Assembly (NCBI RefSeq): GCF_035918315.1 | Contig: NZ_CP142146.1 | Location: 1,488,001-1,552,000, forward strand | Source of the DNA: Vagococcus jeotgali | GTDB taxonomy: Bacteria; Bacillota; Bacilli; Lactobacillales; Vagococcaceae | DNA: 64,000 nucleotides | Direction of reading: 5' to 3' | Part shown: one piece after another, positions 9,710 to 22,883 of the stretch | How positions within the stretch are numbered: position 1 is the first letter of the stretch | How the letters are laid out: the number at the start of each line of letters is the position of its first letter | Translations under genes and position numbers: made by a program | The notes under the pieces: model-generated | Database searches by the model: none | What the model was told of the DNA's origin: nothing | The model's input: only the letters and a program-made list of their open reading frames with translations

Positions 9710-11386
9710 TTAAAAAAGACCTGTAATATTTCCTTCATTATCAATATCAATATTTTCTGCTGCTGGTGTTTTTGGTAACCCTGGCATTGTCATGATATTA
9801 CCTGTAAGAGCGACAATAAATCCTGCTCCTGCTGATACTTTTAATTCTCTAATAGTGACAATAAAATCTTTTGGAGCCCCCATTAAAGCTGGATTGTCAG
9901 ATAATGAGTATTGAGTTTTAGCCATACAAATTGGTAAATCTCCAAACCCTAATTCTTCTAATTGTTTGATATCTTTTCTTGCCTTAGCAGTTAACTCAAT
10001 TCCTGCTCCACCATAAATTTTTTGAACAATTTTCGTCAATTTTTCTTCAATAGTGTCTGTCAATTCATAAGTAAAAGATAACTCTGATGGAGTCTTAGCT
10101 AATTCGATAACTTTTCTAGCTAAATCCTCACCACCCTTGCCACCTTTAGCCCAAACATCAGATAACTCAACTGGAATATCTAACTTCTCACAAGCCTCAT
10201 GAATAACTTGTAACTCTTTTTTTGTATCAAGTGGGAATTTATTAATTGCTACAACAACTGGTAAACCGTAAACTTCACGAATCGTTTCTATGTGTTTCAC
10301 TAAATTAGTTAGACCCTTCTCAACAGCTTCGCCATTTTCAATTTCTAGTTCATTTTTAGCTACCCCGCCATGCATCTTAAGCGCACGGACTGTTGCAACA
10401 AGTACGACAACGTCAGGTTTAACGCCTCCTAAGCGACATTTTATATCAATAAATTTCTCAGCACCTAAATCTGCCCCAAACCCTGCTTCTGTGACTACAT
10501 AATCAGCATATTTTAAAGCAAGTTTTGTTGCAATCACACTATTACAACCGTGGGCAATATTTGCAAATGGCCCACCGTGAACTAGAGCTGGTGTTTTTTC
10601 AAGCGTTTGAACTAAGTTTGGATGAATCGCATCTTTAAGTAGCACAGACATGGCACCTTCTGCTTTTAAATCCCCAGCGGTCACTGCCTTATCATCATAA
10701 TTATAAGCCACAACAATAGCTTTTAATCTTTCTTTTAAATCACTCATATTATCTGCTAAACAAAGAATAGCCATGATTTCTGAAGCTACTGTTATATCAA
10801 ACCCGTCTTCTCTTGGCACTCCGTTTGTTTTCCCATTTAAACCGTCAACAATATAACGTAGTTGACGATCATTCATATCAACCACACGTTTCCAAGTAAT
10901 TTGACGCGTGTCAATGTTTAGATCATTACCATGATGAATATGATTATCTAACATAGCTGCAAGTAAATTATTAGCTGCACTAATAGCATGAAAATCTCCT
11001 GTAAAATGCAAATTAATGTCTTCCATCGGCACAACTTGAGCATAACCCCCACCAGCTGCGCCACCCTTCATTCCAAAAACTGGTCCAAGAGATGGCTCAC
11101 GTAGAGCTAACATTGTTTTCTCGCCTAAGCTAGATAAACCATCAGCTAAACCAACTGATGTCGTTGTTTTTCCTTCACCAGCTGGTGTTGGGTTAATTGC
11201 TGTCACAAGAATTAATTTTCCATCTTTTTCTTCACTTAATTCTTCAATTTGGGATGCATCTAATTTTGCTTTATAATTTCCATACAGAGTTATATCCTCT
11301 TGTGTTAAACCAAATGAGGCTACAACTTCTTTAATAGGTGCCATCTCGATTGAATTCGCAATACCAATATCTGTTAGATGTGTCAT
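9710..11386 (-). CDS. fhs: Formate-tetrahydrofolate ligase
   Basis: ATP-dependent synthesis of 10-formyl-tetrahydrofolate from formate, feeding purines and formyl-Met-tRNA. The P-loop-like [19 protein letters not shown] and [18 protein letters not shown] segments are diagnostic. The open frame extends upstream to 11551, but that part is not family-like and overlaps the ASCH gene. The ATG at 11386 ([12 protein letters not shown]) gives 558 residues, the normal length, with AAGGG about 10 nt before it. Confidence 0.96.
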   Translation of the reverse strand: MTHLTDIGIANSIEMAPIKEVVASFGLTQEDITLYGNYKAKLDASQIEELSEEKDGKLILVTAINPTPAGEGKTTTSVGLADGLSSLGEKTMLALREPSLGPVFGMKGGAAGGGYAQVVPMEDINLHFTGDFHAISAANNLLAAMLDNHIHHGNDLNIDTRQITWKRVVDMNDRQLRYIVDGLNGKTNGVPREDGFDITVASEIMAILCLADNMSDLKERLKAIVVAYNYDDKAVTAGDLKAEGAMSVLLKDAIHPNLVQTLEKTPALVHGGPFANIAHGCNSVIATKLALKYADYVVTEAGFGADLGAEKFIDIKCRLGGVKPDVVVLVATVRALKMHGGVAKNELEIENGEAVEKGLTNLVKHIETIREVYGLPVVVAINKFPLDTKKELQVIHEACEKLDIPVELSDVWAKGGKGGEDLARKVIELAKTPSELSFTYELTDTIEEKLTKIVQKIYGGAGIELTAKARKDIKQLEELGFGDLPICMAKTQYSLSDNPALMGAPKDFIVTIRELKVSAGAGFIVALTGNIMTMPGLPKTPAAENIDIDNEGNITGLF

Positions 11387-11462
11387 TAAAAAACATCCCT
11401 TCATATCTTCGTTTACTTTTTGATTAGCTATATTTGATTCTATCATAAGTTGACTCATTTTT

Positions 11463-11939
11463 TTATGATTTATTTGTTTTTTTACTCTTTTCATAAACAT
11501 CAATGACTTCAAATTCTTCATGAACAACCATCTCGTCTTCTGTAAAATCAATACCTAGATATTTTTGATAATAAGGCGTTAAAAATTGCCGATGATCTTC
11601 CTTCCAAGATGCTAAACTCAAGTCGCTCTCGCCCTCTTTTCTCACCTCATCTTCTGTCATATCATTAAATTTAACTGTTTTTACTGCTGTATTCCTAATG
11701 GTACACAGTGGGTGATGGTGATTATCTATGATGATACTAATATCTCCTTTTTTAGGAATTGGTCCTGATTCATAAAGTCTATAACCACTTGTACTAGCTT
11801 TTTTTGTGCCATCTATCACAAGTTTTCCTAGGGACATTGCCAATTCATCAGTGTCTCCTAAAGAGTAAATACTTATTTTTTGACTACTGGGGATAGAAAA
11901 TTTTTGTTTTATTTTCTTTTTATAAATCATCACATCCAT
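11463..11939 (-). CDS. ASCH-domain protein
   Basis: A 158-residue protein of the ASCH fold (PUA-like, thought to bind RNA or nucleotides). The typical pieces are [20 protein letters not shown] with basic loop residues and a C-terminal [11 protein letters not shown] strand. In this family the middle [18 protein letters not shown] segment is conserved. The start overlaps the lacI stop by about 20 nt, suggesting translational coupling. Cellular role unknown. Confidence 0.8.
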   Translation of the reverse strand: MDVMIYKKKIKQKFSIPSSQKISIYSLGDTDELAMSLGKLVIDGTKKASTSGYRLYESGPIPKKGDISIIIDNHHHPLCTIRNTAVKTVKFNDMTEDEVRKEGESDLSLASWKEDHRQFLTPYYQKYLGIDFTEDEMVVHEEFEVIDVYEKSKKTNKS

Positions 11940-12930
11940 ACTTTTCCTCCTTTACCTTACTACGGGTGGTTTCTCGCTCAATCAATGTCATTTTTAACTC
12001 TTTAAAAGGAATATCTTTTTTAGTTAATTGATTGTATATATAAATAAAAGAATTATATGCCTGATGTTTAATAGAATAGTCAATAGTCGAAATATGCATC
12101 AAACGACCTATATCTGTATTATCAAACCCCATCATCGCAATATCCCTTGGTGAATCATATCCCATTAATTGAATAGCAGATAAAAATTGAGCAGCAATAT
12201 AATCAGAGTAAAAGATTAGAGCATCAATCTCTTCTTTTTTATCGATCCACTCTTGTGCTAAATACTGACCACCTTCATATAAAGGGAGTTTTGTTATAAT
12301 CCAGTCTTGATTAATATCAACCTTCTTCTCCAAATAAAAATCATTAATCGCCTGTAGCCTAGCTTGGGTGTTTAAATTAGCACCATGTCCAACCACATGT
12401 CCAATTTTTTGATACCCTTTATTATATAAATAATTCAAGGACTCATAATAACCATCATAATGGTCAAAGTACGGAGAATAAATTTTTTTTGAGTCTCTTC
12501 TATGCCAAGTAGCTAGTGGGCCATATTGAGCGAAATCTTCAATCACAGACCAGTCATTTGTTCTAGTAAAAATGAACACTCCATCAATTTGTTTAAACTT
12601 CATCATCTCTAAAATCTCAATCTCTTTTTCTCTATCACCATCTGTAAAATATAAATTAATAAAATAGCCATATTTTTTGGCAACTTCAACAAACTCTCTT
12701 AAAAAAATCTGCATAGAGTCAATATAGACTTGAGAAACAAAACCAATTGTTCTCGTTTTTCCGGCCTGAAATTGTCTAGCTAATATATTAGGATAATATT
12801 CTAACTCATGCATGGCTTTAATGACTTTTGTTTCCGTCTCTTTACTAACATAACCATTTTTAGTGATAACCCTTGATACTGTTGACTTTGATACACCTGC
12901 TAACTTTGCTACATCAATAATAGTTGCCAT
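11920..12930 (-). CDS. LacI-family transcriptional repressor
   Basis: N-terminal HTH (ATIIDVAKLAGVSKSTVSRV) with the hinge helix NILARQFQAGKT near residue 50, then a periplasmic-binding-protein-like sensor domain. It is divergent from the GH4 phospho-glucosidase gene, and a TGGGAA/TTCCCA palindrome sits in the spacer between them, so this is the likely repressor of that gene. Inducer not predictable. Confidence 0.9.
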   Translation of the reverse strand: MATIIDVAKLAGVSKSTVSRVITKNGYVSKETETKVIKAMHELEYYPNILARQFQAGKTRTIGFVSQVYIDSMQIFLREFVEVAKKYGYFINLYFTDGDREKEIEILEMMKFKQIDGVFIFTRTNDWSVIEDFAQYGPLATWHRRDSKKIYSPYFDHYDGYYESLNYLYNKGYQKIGHVVGHGANLNTQARLQAINDFYLEKKVDINQDWIITKLPLYEGGQYLAQEWIDKKEEIDALIFYSDYIAAQFLSAIQLMGYDSPRDIAMMGFDNTDIGRLMHISTIDYSIKHQAYNSFIYIYNQLTKKDIPFKELKMTLIERETTRSKVKEEKYGCDDL

Positions 12931-12967
12931 ATTATCACCTCTAATTTATTTTACCATAAGTTTATCC

Positions 12968-12998
12968 TTGACGTGGGAACATTCCCATACATTAGAAT
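12968..12998 (+). promoter_or_regulatory. Promoter and LacI-type operator before the GH4 gene
   Basis: TTGACG at 12968-12973 may be the -35 and TAGAAT at 12993-12998 the -10, with a rather long 19-nt spacer. Filling the spacer is a perfect inverted repeat TGGGAA-CA-TTCCCA (12974-12987), placed where a repressor would block RNA polymerase. Confidence 0.65.
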
Positions 12999-13028
12999 GA
13001 TTTATATATATTAAAGGAGGAAATATTC

Positions 13029-14423
13029 ATGAGTAGAGATGCACTAAAGATTGTAACTATTGGCGGTGGTTCTAGCTATACACCAGAATTAATTGAAGGT
13101 TATATCAAACGTAAAGATGAATTACCTATTAAAGAGATTTGGTTAGTGGATATTGAAGAAGGACAAGAAAAATTAAATATTGTCGGGGAAATGGCAAAAC
13201 GTATGGTCAAAGCTGCTGGACTTGACTGGGAAGTTCACTTAACTTTGGATAGACGTGCTGCCTTAAAAGATGCTGATTATGTCTCAACACAATTTCGTGT
13301 TGGACTACTTGAGGCTCGGATTAAAGATGAGCGAATTCCTTTATCTCATGGCGTGTTAGGTCAAGAAACAAATGGTGCTGGCGGTATTTTCAAAGCATTT
13401 AGAACCATTCCAGTAATCCTTTCAATTATTGAAGATATGAAAGAATTATGCCCTGATGCCTGGTTAGTTAACTTTACTAACCCAGCTGGTATGGTCACAG
13501 AAGCTGCGATTAAATATGGGGGATGGAAAAAGACTGTTGGTTTATGTAATGTACCCATTGGCCATAGAAAACAAGCAGCTGAGGCTTTAAATATTCCTGA
13601 AGATGACTTATTCTTTAAATTTGCTGGGATTAATCACTTCCACTGGCATAGAGTCTGGGATAAAGAAGGTAATGAGCGAACACAAGAATTAATTGATCTT
13701 ATTTATGGACCTAAAACAGAACAAACCAGTCATCTAAAAAATATTTGGGATGCACCATTTCATTATGAACAATTAAAAGACTTAGGTATGCTACCTTGTG
13801 GCTATCACCGTTATTATTATATTGAAGATGAGATGCTAAAACATTCTATTGAGGAGTTTGAACGAGGAGAAACTCGTGCTCAAGTTGTTAAGGAAACAGA
13901 AACAACATTATTTGAACTCTATAAAGATCCAAACTTAGACTATAAACCAAAAGAATTAGAACAACGTGGTGGGACACATTATAGTGATGCTGCATGTGAA
14001 TTAATCGCTTCAATCCACAATGACAAACGAACTGATATGGTAGTATCCACTCAAAATAATGGGGTTATTACTGATTTACCATATGACTGTGTGGTTGAAG
14101 TATCTGGACCTGTCACAGCCCATGGTCAAGAACCCTACAACTGGGGAGCTTTCCCACCTGGTGCTCGTGGTATCTTACAAAGTATGAAAGGTATGGAAGA
14201 AACTGTTATTAAAGCAGCAGTAACAGGTGATTACGGCGCAGCTCTTCATGCCTTTACAATCAATCCTTTAATTCCTGGCGGGGTTATGTCAAAAATATTG
14301 CTTGATGAGTTATTAATTGCTCATAAAGATTACTTACCACAATTTGAAGAATCAATTACTCTAATTGAAGAAACACAACCAGATACAGTGGCTTATGTGA
14401 CTGAATTGATGACATCTAATTAG
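13029..14423 (+). CDS. 6-phospho-beta-glucosidase, GH4 family
   Basis: NAD- and metal-dependent glycosidase acting on phosphorylated beta-glucosides delivered by a PTS. The N-terminal Rossmann motif is IVTIGGGSSYTPELIEG; LVNFTNPAG and GLCNVPIGHR carry the metal- and sugar-phosphate-binding residues (Asn of FTNP, Cys of LCN), and GINHFHW follows. 464 residues is normal. An AAAGGAGG lies 8 nt before ATG. Regulated by the divergent LacI repressor. LicH/CelF-type by resemblance; alpha-glucosidase activity is less likely given the beta-glucoside neighbours. Confidence 0.9.
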   Translation: MSRDALKIVTIGGGSSYTPELIEGYIKRKDELPIKEIWLVDIEEGQEKLNIVGEMAKRMVKAAGLDWEVHLTLDRRAALKDADYVSTQFRVGLLEARIKDERIPLSHGVLGQETNGAGGIFKAFRTIPVILSIIEDMKELCPDAWLVNFTNPAGMVTEAAIKYGGWKKTVGLCNVPIGHRKQAAEALNIPEDDLFFKFAGINHFHWHRVWDKEGNERTQELIDLIYGPKTEQTSHLKNIWDAPFHYEQLKDLGMLPCGYHRYYYIEDEMLKHSIEEFERGETRAQVVKETETTLFELYKDPNLDYKPKELEQRGGTHYSDAACELIASIHNDKRTDMVVSTQNNGVITDLPYDCVVEVSGPVTAHGQEPYNWGAFPPGARGILQSMKGMEETVIKAAVTGDYGAALHAFTINPLIPGGVMSKILLDELLIAHKDYLPQFEESITLIEETQPDTVAYVTELMTSN

Positions 14424-14458
14424 TCATGAAATAAATAAAGTATGGCAACATTAAAAAT

Positions 14459-14500
14459 AGCGACCTCCAAAAAAATGATTTTTGGAGGTCGCTTTATTTC
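14459..14500 (+). terminator. Terminator after the GH4 gene
   Basis: A perfect 15-bp stem, AGCGACCTCCAAAAA with its complement (14459-14473 and 14479-14493), precedes TTTATTT. It may act in both directions, since bglP ends nearby on the other strand. Confidence 0.85.
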
Positions 14501-14636
14501 ATCTTTATTTTTTAAATCTATGTAATTATCTGTCAGTCTAAATCGGTATATGTCTTATAATTCTCTGACCCATTCAATGCAATAATTTGAATATCATTTT
14601 GGTACCTATTAGATAACTTCAACAATTATCATTCTT

Positions 14637-16610
<1,974 letters not shown>

Positions 16611-16620
16611 CTAATTATTT

Positions 16621-17460
16621 TTAAGTATTATTTTTAACTAATTTTGCGATATGTATTGTTAAATAAAACCTCTCTTGATCAGTTAACTGGTATTCATAAC
16701 TCACATATAGAAACTCACTTATTTTATCAACACACACATTCTCATTATGATATTTTCTTTGTAATAAATTAAATAATTCCTCATCTGGTTTTTCAATGTA
16801 TGTTTCTTGGTTCAAAACTCGGTAGCAAAAATACTTTAAATGTGTGATAAAACGATCATAAAAAATAGTGTTGACATCTATTTCTTGTTTGAAGTGATAG
16901 GTGATAATACTTGTAATACTTGACATAAGTTCTGTCAACTCTGTCATATCTTTGCTGTCATCTGCCATTTCTGAATTTACGATATGTAGAGCAATAAACC
17001 CTGCTTCTTCTTCTGATAACTGAATATTTAACTCCTTATTAACCATGTCTAACCCTTTTTTTCCAATTTCATACTCTTTAGTGAAAAAACGTTTAATGTC
17101 CCACTGTAAGATATTCTTAATAAATATTCCTTTTTTCTCTCGTTCAATCGCTGAGTTTAAATGATCCATCAAAAAAAAGTAAACTGAATCATTTAATTCT
17201 TTATTTAATTCTAACTCTGCCATCTTGATAATTTGATCAACTACTTCAATAATCTCAATGGGTATTTGTTCTACTAAATCCAATACTTTTGTATGTGGAT
17301 TATCCGTTGTTAGTTTGAAAACTTGTGTTACTCTATCATTATCAATTGTTTCCCCAATTTTTTTCTTAAACGCAATACCTCGTCCAGTAACAATTTGCTC
17401 CACTCCTTGATTATTTAAAGTAACAATTACATTATTATTTAAAATCTTCACTATTTCCAT
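16621..17460 (-). CDS. bglG: BglG/LicT-family transcriptional antiterminator
   Basis: RNA-binding antiterminator controlled by PTS phosphorylation. The N-terminal co-antiterminator domain is MEIVKILNNNVIVTLNN with GRGIAFKKKIG; two PRD domains follow, each with conserved His residues (DHLNSAIERE and ALHIVNSE in PRD1; THLKYFCYR and LTIHIAKLV in PRD2). The start at 17460 follows GGGGGG and removes a false N-terminal extension across the terminator. The RATs in front of itself, bglP and the GH1 gene are its obvious targets. Confidence 0.94.
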   Translation of the reverse strand: MEIVKILNNNVIVTLNNQGVEQIVTGRGIAFKKKIGETIDNDRVTQVFKLTTDNPHTKVLDLVEQIPIEIIEVVDQIIKMAELELNKELNDSVYFFLMDHLNSAIEREKKGIFIKNILQWDIKRFFTKEYEIGKKGLDMVNKELNIQLSEEEAGFIALHIVNSEMADDSKDMTELTELMSSITSIITYHFKQEIDVNTIFYDRFITHLKYFCYRVLNQETYIEKPDEELFNLLQRKYHNENVCVDKISEFLYVSYEYQLTDQERFYLTIHIAKLVKNNT

Positions 17461-17485
17461 TTTATCCCCCCCTTTTTTAACAAAT

Positions 17486-17560
17486 AAAAAACCCGATTTT
17501 ATCAAGGTACACTCTCGTGCCTTAATAAAACCAGGTTTAGCCAACTTAATGTTACCATCC
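17486..17560 (-). promoter_or_regulatory. RAT and overlapping terminator in the bglG leader
   Basis: The RAT (17533-17560) ends TTGGCTAAACCT, and its 3' bases form the start of a strong terminator (17486-17538: about 19 bp of CCTGGTTTTATTAAGG paired with CCTTGATAAAATCGGG, then a T-run). Binding of BglG to the RAT would prevent the terminator forming. Confidence 0.88.
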
Positions 17561-17579
17561 TATGCGTTTAATTACACCA

Positions 17580-17616
17580 AATATAACAATAAAAAAAGAC
17601 GATGTCAACGCTTTCT
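17580..17616 (-). promoter_or_regulatory. bglG promoter overlapped by a cre site
   Basis: Minus strand TTGACA (17603-17608), 17-nt spacer, TATATT (17580-17585). The -35 is part of AGAAAGCGTTGACA (17603-17616), a 12/14 match to the CcpA cre consensus, so CcpA would compete directly with RNA polymerase. Confidence 0.85.
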
Positions 17617-17650
17617 AATTATTATATCATGTTAAATATTATAACTTAAA

Positions 17651-17686
17651 AATAGAGGGATAATCTTAGTCACCTCCCTATATTCC
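17651..17686 (-). terminator. Possible terminator after the bglA-type GH1 gene
   Basis: On the minus strand TAGGGA and TCCCT can pair around a 14-nt loop, followed by a T-rich stretch (CTATTTTTAAG). The stem is short. Confidence 0.4.
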
Positions 17687-17693
17687 AAAGAAA

Positions 17694-19145
<1,452 letters not shown>

Positions 19146-19191
19146 TTACTTAATTAGTTTGATTGGATACACTCAACTACCATGATTTCAT

Positions 19192-19264
19192 AAAAAAAAC
19201 CTAATTTTTCCAGAGCAAAAAAACTCTAAAAAAATTAGGTTTAGCCAACTAAATGTCACTATCC
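19192..19264 (-). promoter_or_regulatory. RAT and overlapping terminator in the bglA leader
   Basis: RAT at 19237-19264 (minus strand GGATAGTGACATTTAG then TTGGCTAAACCT). Its end starts a terminator at 19192-19242: AACCTAATTTTTTTAGAG pairs with CTCTGGAAAAATTAGGTT, then eight T. Confidence 0.87.
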
Positions 19265-19283
19265 TGTACCTTCAACTGTATTT

Positions 19284-19320
19284 AATATAACAATAAAAAG
19301 ATTTATTGTCAACGCTTTCT
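19284..19320 (-). promoter_or_regulatory. bglA promoter overlapped by a cre site
   Basis: TTGACA (19307-19312), 17-nt spacer, TATATT (19284-19289) on the minus strand. The same 14-bp cre-like AGAAAGCGTTGACA as at bglG covers the -35 (19307-19320). Confidence 0.85.
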
Positions 19321-19349
19321 GAGTGGTAGTTTATCAAATTAACTAATCA

Positions 19350-19989
19350 TCATTCTTGATAAAACATCGTTAATAATGTCTTTTTCATTTGTCTTTTTTG
19401 TCGCCATTTTTGTTTATTAAATACATAATGACTAGTGAGTTCATGACAATGTCTAGTCATTTCTAGCTTCTTAGCACTCAAAGGTGTTTCTGTATATAAT
19501 GACATCTCTAAATTCCAAACAACGCCTTGATAAAACTGACCATAATCCTCACCATAATATGTTGTTATTGCCTGACTTATCATATCAAAGCTCATTTGCC
19601 TATCACCAGTCAGCCCCTTACTTAGGAGCATGTTATCATTTGTCACCATATCATTTAGCCCCTTAGAGTACGTCATACCATAATTTTCATACAACTCTTC
19701 CATTCCTTGTTCAGACCAAGCACCTGATGTGTATTCACTTCCAACATAATTTTTTAAATAGATTGGTTCTGGTTGACTCATCTCAACTTCAAGTATGATT
19801 TTCTCAGGATCAAAAGAGGTCACCTCTGATACCTTACCTCTTGTAAGTGGCGTCTTTTTACCTTTAGCATATCGTACTTGTTTACCTTTATCCTTAATCT
19901 TTGATTGAATTTCTTCAACACTTTTAATAGATTGATTAAACCCATCAACTTGCATTGCCCAACTTACTCCGGTTGCGTCAAGAATTATG
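19350..19989 (-). pseudogene. Transglutaminase-like (TgpA-type) protein, C-terminal fragment
   Basis: About 210 residues beginning near ILDATGVSWAMQVDG and ending TLLTMFYQE. I read it as the extracytoplasmic part of a membrane transglutaminase-like protein, because the upstream genes are the usual MoxR and DUF58 partners, but the Cys-His-Asp core is not present in this fragment. The open frame's first residues (MEWIFHLHI) come from the end of the adjacent IS256 element, so there is no native start. Non-functional remnant. Confidence 0.6.
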
Positions 19990-21284
19990 TGTAAATGGAA
20001 AATCCATTCCATTTTTTTAAGTTAAAACATTGATTCTAATGTATCTTGTATTTCCTTAAATCCTTTATGTACTCTGCCTAAAAATTTTTGGTTATATTCA
20101 TTGAACTGAGAAACAAGGAATCTCTCCAGAGATTCTTCATTAGGAAATTGTTCTTTTCTCTTTGTATATTTTTTTAACTGTTTATTAAATCCCTCAATCA
20201 AGTTAGTTGAGTAGATAGTTCTTCTGATTGATGGTGGGAAGTTATAGAAAGTTAATATAGCAGGATTCAAGAGTAATTTAACTACTCGTGGATACTGCTT
20301 TTTCCATTTATCTATCATAAAACTTATTTGATTCATAGCTTCTTCTTTTGAAGCTGCTTGATAAACCAATTTGAAATCATTACAGACTTCTTGTCGATCA
20401 CTAACACGAACCTTATGAGCAATATTTCTAGAGATATGGACACAACATTGTTGAAATTGAGCATTTGGATAGACACTATGGATACTATCGTGAATACCAC
20501 TTAAACCATCAGTTACAACTAATAAAACCTCTTCTAAACCACGATCTTTTAAATCTTGAAGTATCTCTTTCCAAACATAAGCAGATTCGGTTGGAGCAAT
20601 AGTAAATCCTAGAACCTCTTTGGTTCCATCCAATCGAATGCCTATCACAATATAAACGGCTTCTTTTGATACGGTTTGTCTCTTTAAAGGAATATGAGTA
20701 GCATCCATAAAAATGACTGAGTATTTAGCTTCTAAAGTTCTTTCTTTAAAAGCCAAAACATCTTCAGATACGATTTTACTCATGTTTGAAATAGTTTGTG
20801 GTGTGTAATAATGACCATACATTTTTTCAATTAGATCAGAGATTTCAGACATAGTGATCCCTTTTTTAAATAGCTGAATAATAGTAGTTTCTAAGGAATC
20901 ATTGGTTCTTTTATAGGCTGGTAATGTTTGTTGGGAAAATTCTCCATTTCTATCTCTAGGAATCACCAAATTTAATTCTCCATATTCTGTTTTAAATGAA
21001 CGTGAGTAATTCCCATTGCGGGAATTACCTGAATTAAATCCAGCTCTATCATACTTTTCGTAGTCAAGAAACGCTGTTAATTCAGCCTGTAATAATGAGT
21101 TGATAGCGAGTTCTAAATGACGACGAAATAAATCATCTAAATCACCTTTATTAATTAGTGTTTCCATTATTTCTGTAGTAAAATGAGTCATGAGAAAGTC
21201 CTCCTATAAAATTTCTGTGTCGTAACTTTAATTTTACAGAATGGACTTTCTCTTTTTCTACCCTAAATTTCTATTTACACAAAA
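19987..21284 (-). mobile_element. IS256-family insertion sequence
   Basis: The element ends are only approximate: both carry TGTGTAAAT (left near 19988; right, reverse complemented, near 21280), followed by diverging sequence. No 8-9-bp target duplication could be found between the two flanks, which suggests an associated deletion. It separates the two halves of the membrane transglutaminase pseudogene. Confidence 0.75.
20022..21191 (-). CDS. tnp: IS256-family transposase
   Basis: A 389-residue mutator-type transposase. DDE residues: Asp in VIFMDATHIPLKR near residue 167, Asp in LLVVTDGLSGI near 231 and Glu in STNLIEGFNKQLKKYTKRK near 335, the family signature region. AGGAGG lies before ATG (21191). 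The frame is intact. Confidence 0.95.
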   Translation of the reverse strand: MTHFTTEIMETLINKGDLDDLFRRHLELAINSLLQAELTAFLDYEKYDRAGFNSGNSRNGNYSRSFKTEYGELNLVIPRDRNGEFSQQTLPAYKRTNDSLETTIIQLFKKGITMSEISDLIEKMYGHYYTPQTISNMSKIVSEDVLAFKERTLEAKYSVIFMDATHIPLKRQTVSKEAVYIVIGIRLDGTKEVLGFTIAPTESAYVWKEILQDLKDRGLEEVLLVVTDGLSGIHDSIHSVYPNAQFQQCCVHISRNIAHKVRVSDRQEVCNDFKLVYQAASKEEAMNQISFMIDKWKKQYPRVVKLLLNPAILTFYNFPPSIRRTIYSTNLIEGFNKQLKKYTKRKEQFPNEESLERFLVSQFNEYNQKFLGRVHKGFKEIQDTLESMF

Positions 21285-21288
21285 TATT

Positions 21289-22005
21289 TTACCCTATCCT
21301 TACTCCTAAAAACAAGAATGTACTTAATATCAAACAAAGACTCATATAGATACTTCCAGTTGTCTGAATAGTATGTCTTCTATTAAGAGACTTAATAAAT
21401 GAAATCATCAACGTACCAAATATTAAACATAACATACTTAATAAGTTGAGCTGCCCTTTTAATATCATGATCAATAAGAATATAGCAACCCATACAATAA
21501 AGAGTCCAATTTTTTCATATGAAAAAACACCGATTGATAACCCCATCAAAAATACTCCTAAAAGAATCATAAAAAAGAGAGTACCTGTAGTTGAGTAATC
21601 AACAGATAAACCAAATAGATAAGTTCCTCTTATTTGGCCAACTTACTTTAAAACCTCATTCACCATCAAAAAATAGGTATTACGAATATTTTGTATGAAT
21701 ACTAAAGCAACAAGTAGGGTTATTAAAAATATTAAGGAGAGATAGATTCCTGATTTTTTAGTTAATTTGCTACCTATAATGTAGATGATAACCATAATTC
21801 CTAAACTGATTAGACTCACACCTATATAACGATTAACTATCTCAGATAAATCAGCCAGTATTAATAAAAAACTACTTGGTATTAACACCAAAGATAACCA
21901 TTTTAAAAAAATAGTTAACACATTCATAATAGTGGTTTGATGATTCTGGAATGAGACACGAATATGTTTAATTCGACTTCTAATCCGTCTTTTTTTCTTC
22001 ATCAT
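21289..22005 (-). pseudogene. Membrane N-terminal part of a transglutaminase-like protein, nonsense codon
   Basis: From the ATG at 22005 a basic N-terminus (MMKKKRRIRSRIKHIR) and three hydrophobic segments lead to a TAA at 21643-21645. The same frame stays open afterwards (VGQIRGTYLFGLSVDYS) through four more hydrophobic segments until the IS256 end near 21289. The continuity of frame and hydrophobic character suggests one membrane domain broken by a nonsense mutation and then cut by the IS. It follows the DUF58 remnant by 8 nt. Confidence 0.65.
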
Positions 22006-22013
22006 GACTCCTC

Positions 22014-22866
22014 CTAAAACACAACTTTCATTAAATCTTTTTCAATGTTTTTTGAACTTAAAAAAACCTCATCATCTGTTACTGATTTTGATCTACGACT
22101 GACAATCACAGGTGTAAATTTCCCTTCATAAACTAGAGGCCTAATCACATCCCCTTTATTAGCTGTTAAATAAAATAATTCATTTACCTCTGTTGCTAAT
22201 AAACTATCAGTTATCTTATCTAATACTTGTGAGGAATCATGTTCATAGCTAATATCTTCAATGCTATGGTATAACTTATATAATTCTTCTTGTGAAGATA
22301 TCGTATCTATCTTAATTTGTTCCAACTCAACACTATACCAAGCTATCATAACAGGAATATATTGGTCTAAAAAACCACTCACTAAAGAAGCATATGAAGA
22401 CAATAAGGCATCTAACTCTCTTGTTTTAGCTTTTTCTCTTTTTTTAACATAATGAGACTCTAACAACACAATTCTCATACTCTCAGCTACCTCGCTTAAT
22501 TCTTTCACTATTAATTGATTTTCTTTCACTGAGAGCTTCCCATGAATTTGTTTAATCGAATCACCCATGTCGAATTGCTCATAACTGCTCCTGGTTTAAA
22601 GACAAATTCTTGCTTACCGCTGTCATACATAGTGAAACCAACTACATCAGAAGGCGTCACATCTGGTGTAAACTGGATACGTTTAAAACTTAAATCCAGC
22701 ACCCGACTAAAAGATAAGGCCATCGTTTTTTCCCTACACCTGGTACATCATCTAGTAAAATATGACCTTGCGCTAACATAGACATTAGTACTTTTTTTAA
22801 TGTCTTATCTTTACCATGAACAGATCTTTTTAACTCCTCTAAAATTAAACTTGCTTCTTTCTCCAT
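22014..22866 (-). pseudogene. MoxR ATPase remnant fused to a DUF58 remnant
   Basis: From ATG 22866 the frame reads MEKEASLILEELKRSV and GHILLDDVPGVGK, the MoxR Walker A, but an extra A in GGGAAAAAACG shifts the frame right there. In the next frame MoxR continues (FKRIQFTPDVTPSDVVG and EFVFKPGAVMSN). It then jumps, near 22570, into the C-terminal third of a DUF58 protein (GDSIKQIHGKLSVKENQLIVKEL, another frame, to 22014). Walker B, the sensors and the DUF58 N-terminus are gone, about 1.3 kb by family lengths. Confidence 0.75.
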
Positions 22867-22883
22867 TTTTACACGTCCTATTT

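Noticed and set aside
11387-11551. N-terminal extension of formate-tetrahydrofolate ligase
   Set aside because: Not family-like, overlaps the ASCH gene, and a better start with normal protein length exists at 11386.
14501-14636. Short frame on the minus strand (NDIQIIALNGSENYKTYTDLD)
   Set aside because: Only about 30 codons, no start or ribosome site; at most a trace of a lost gene.
17461-17544. N-terminal extension of BglG (MAKPGFIKAREC)
   Set aside because: It translates the RAT and terminator; the true start at 17460 has a strong Shine-Dalgarno.
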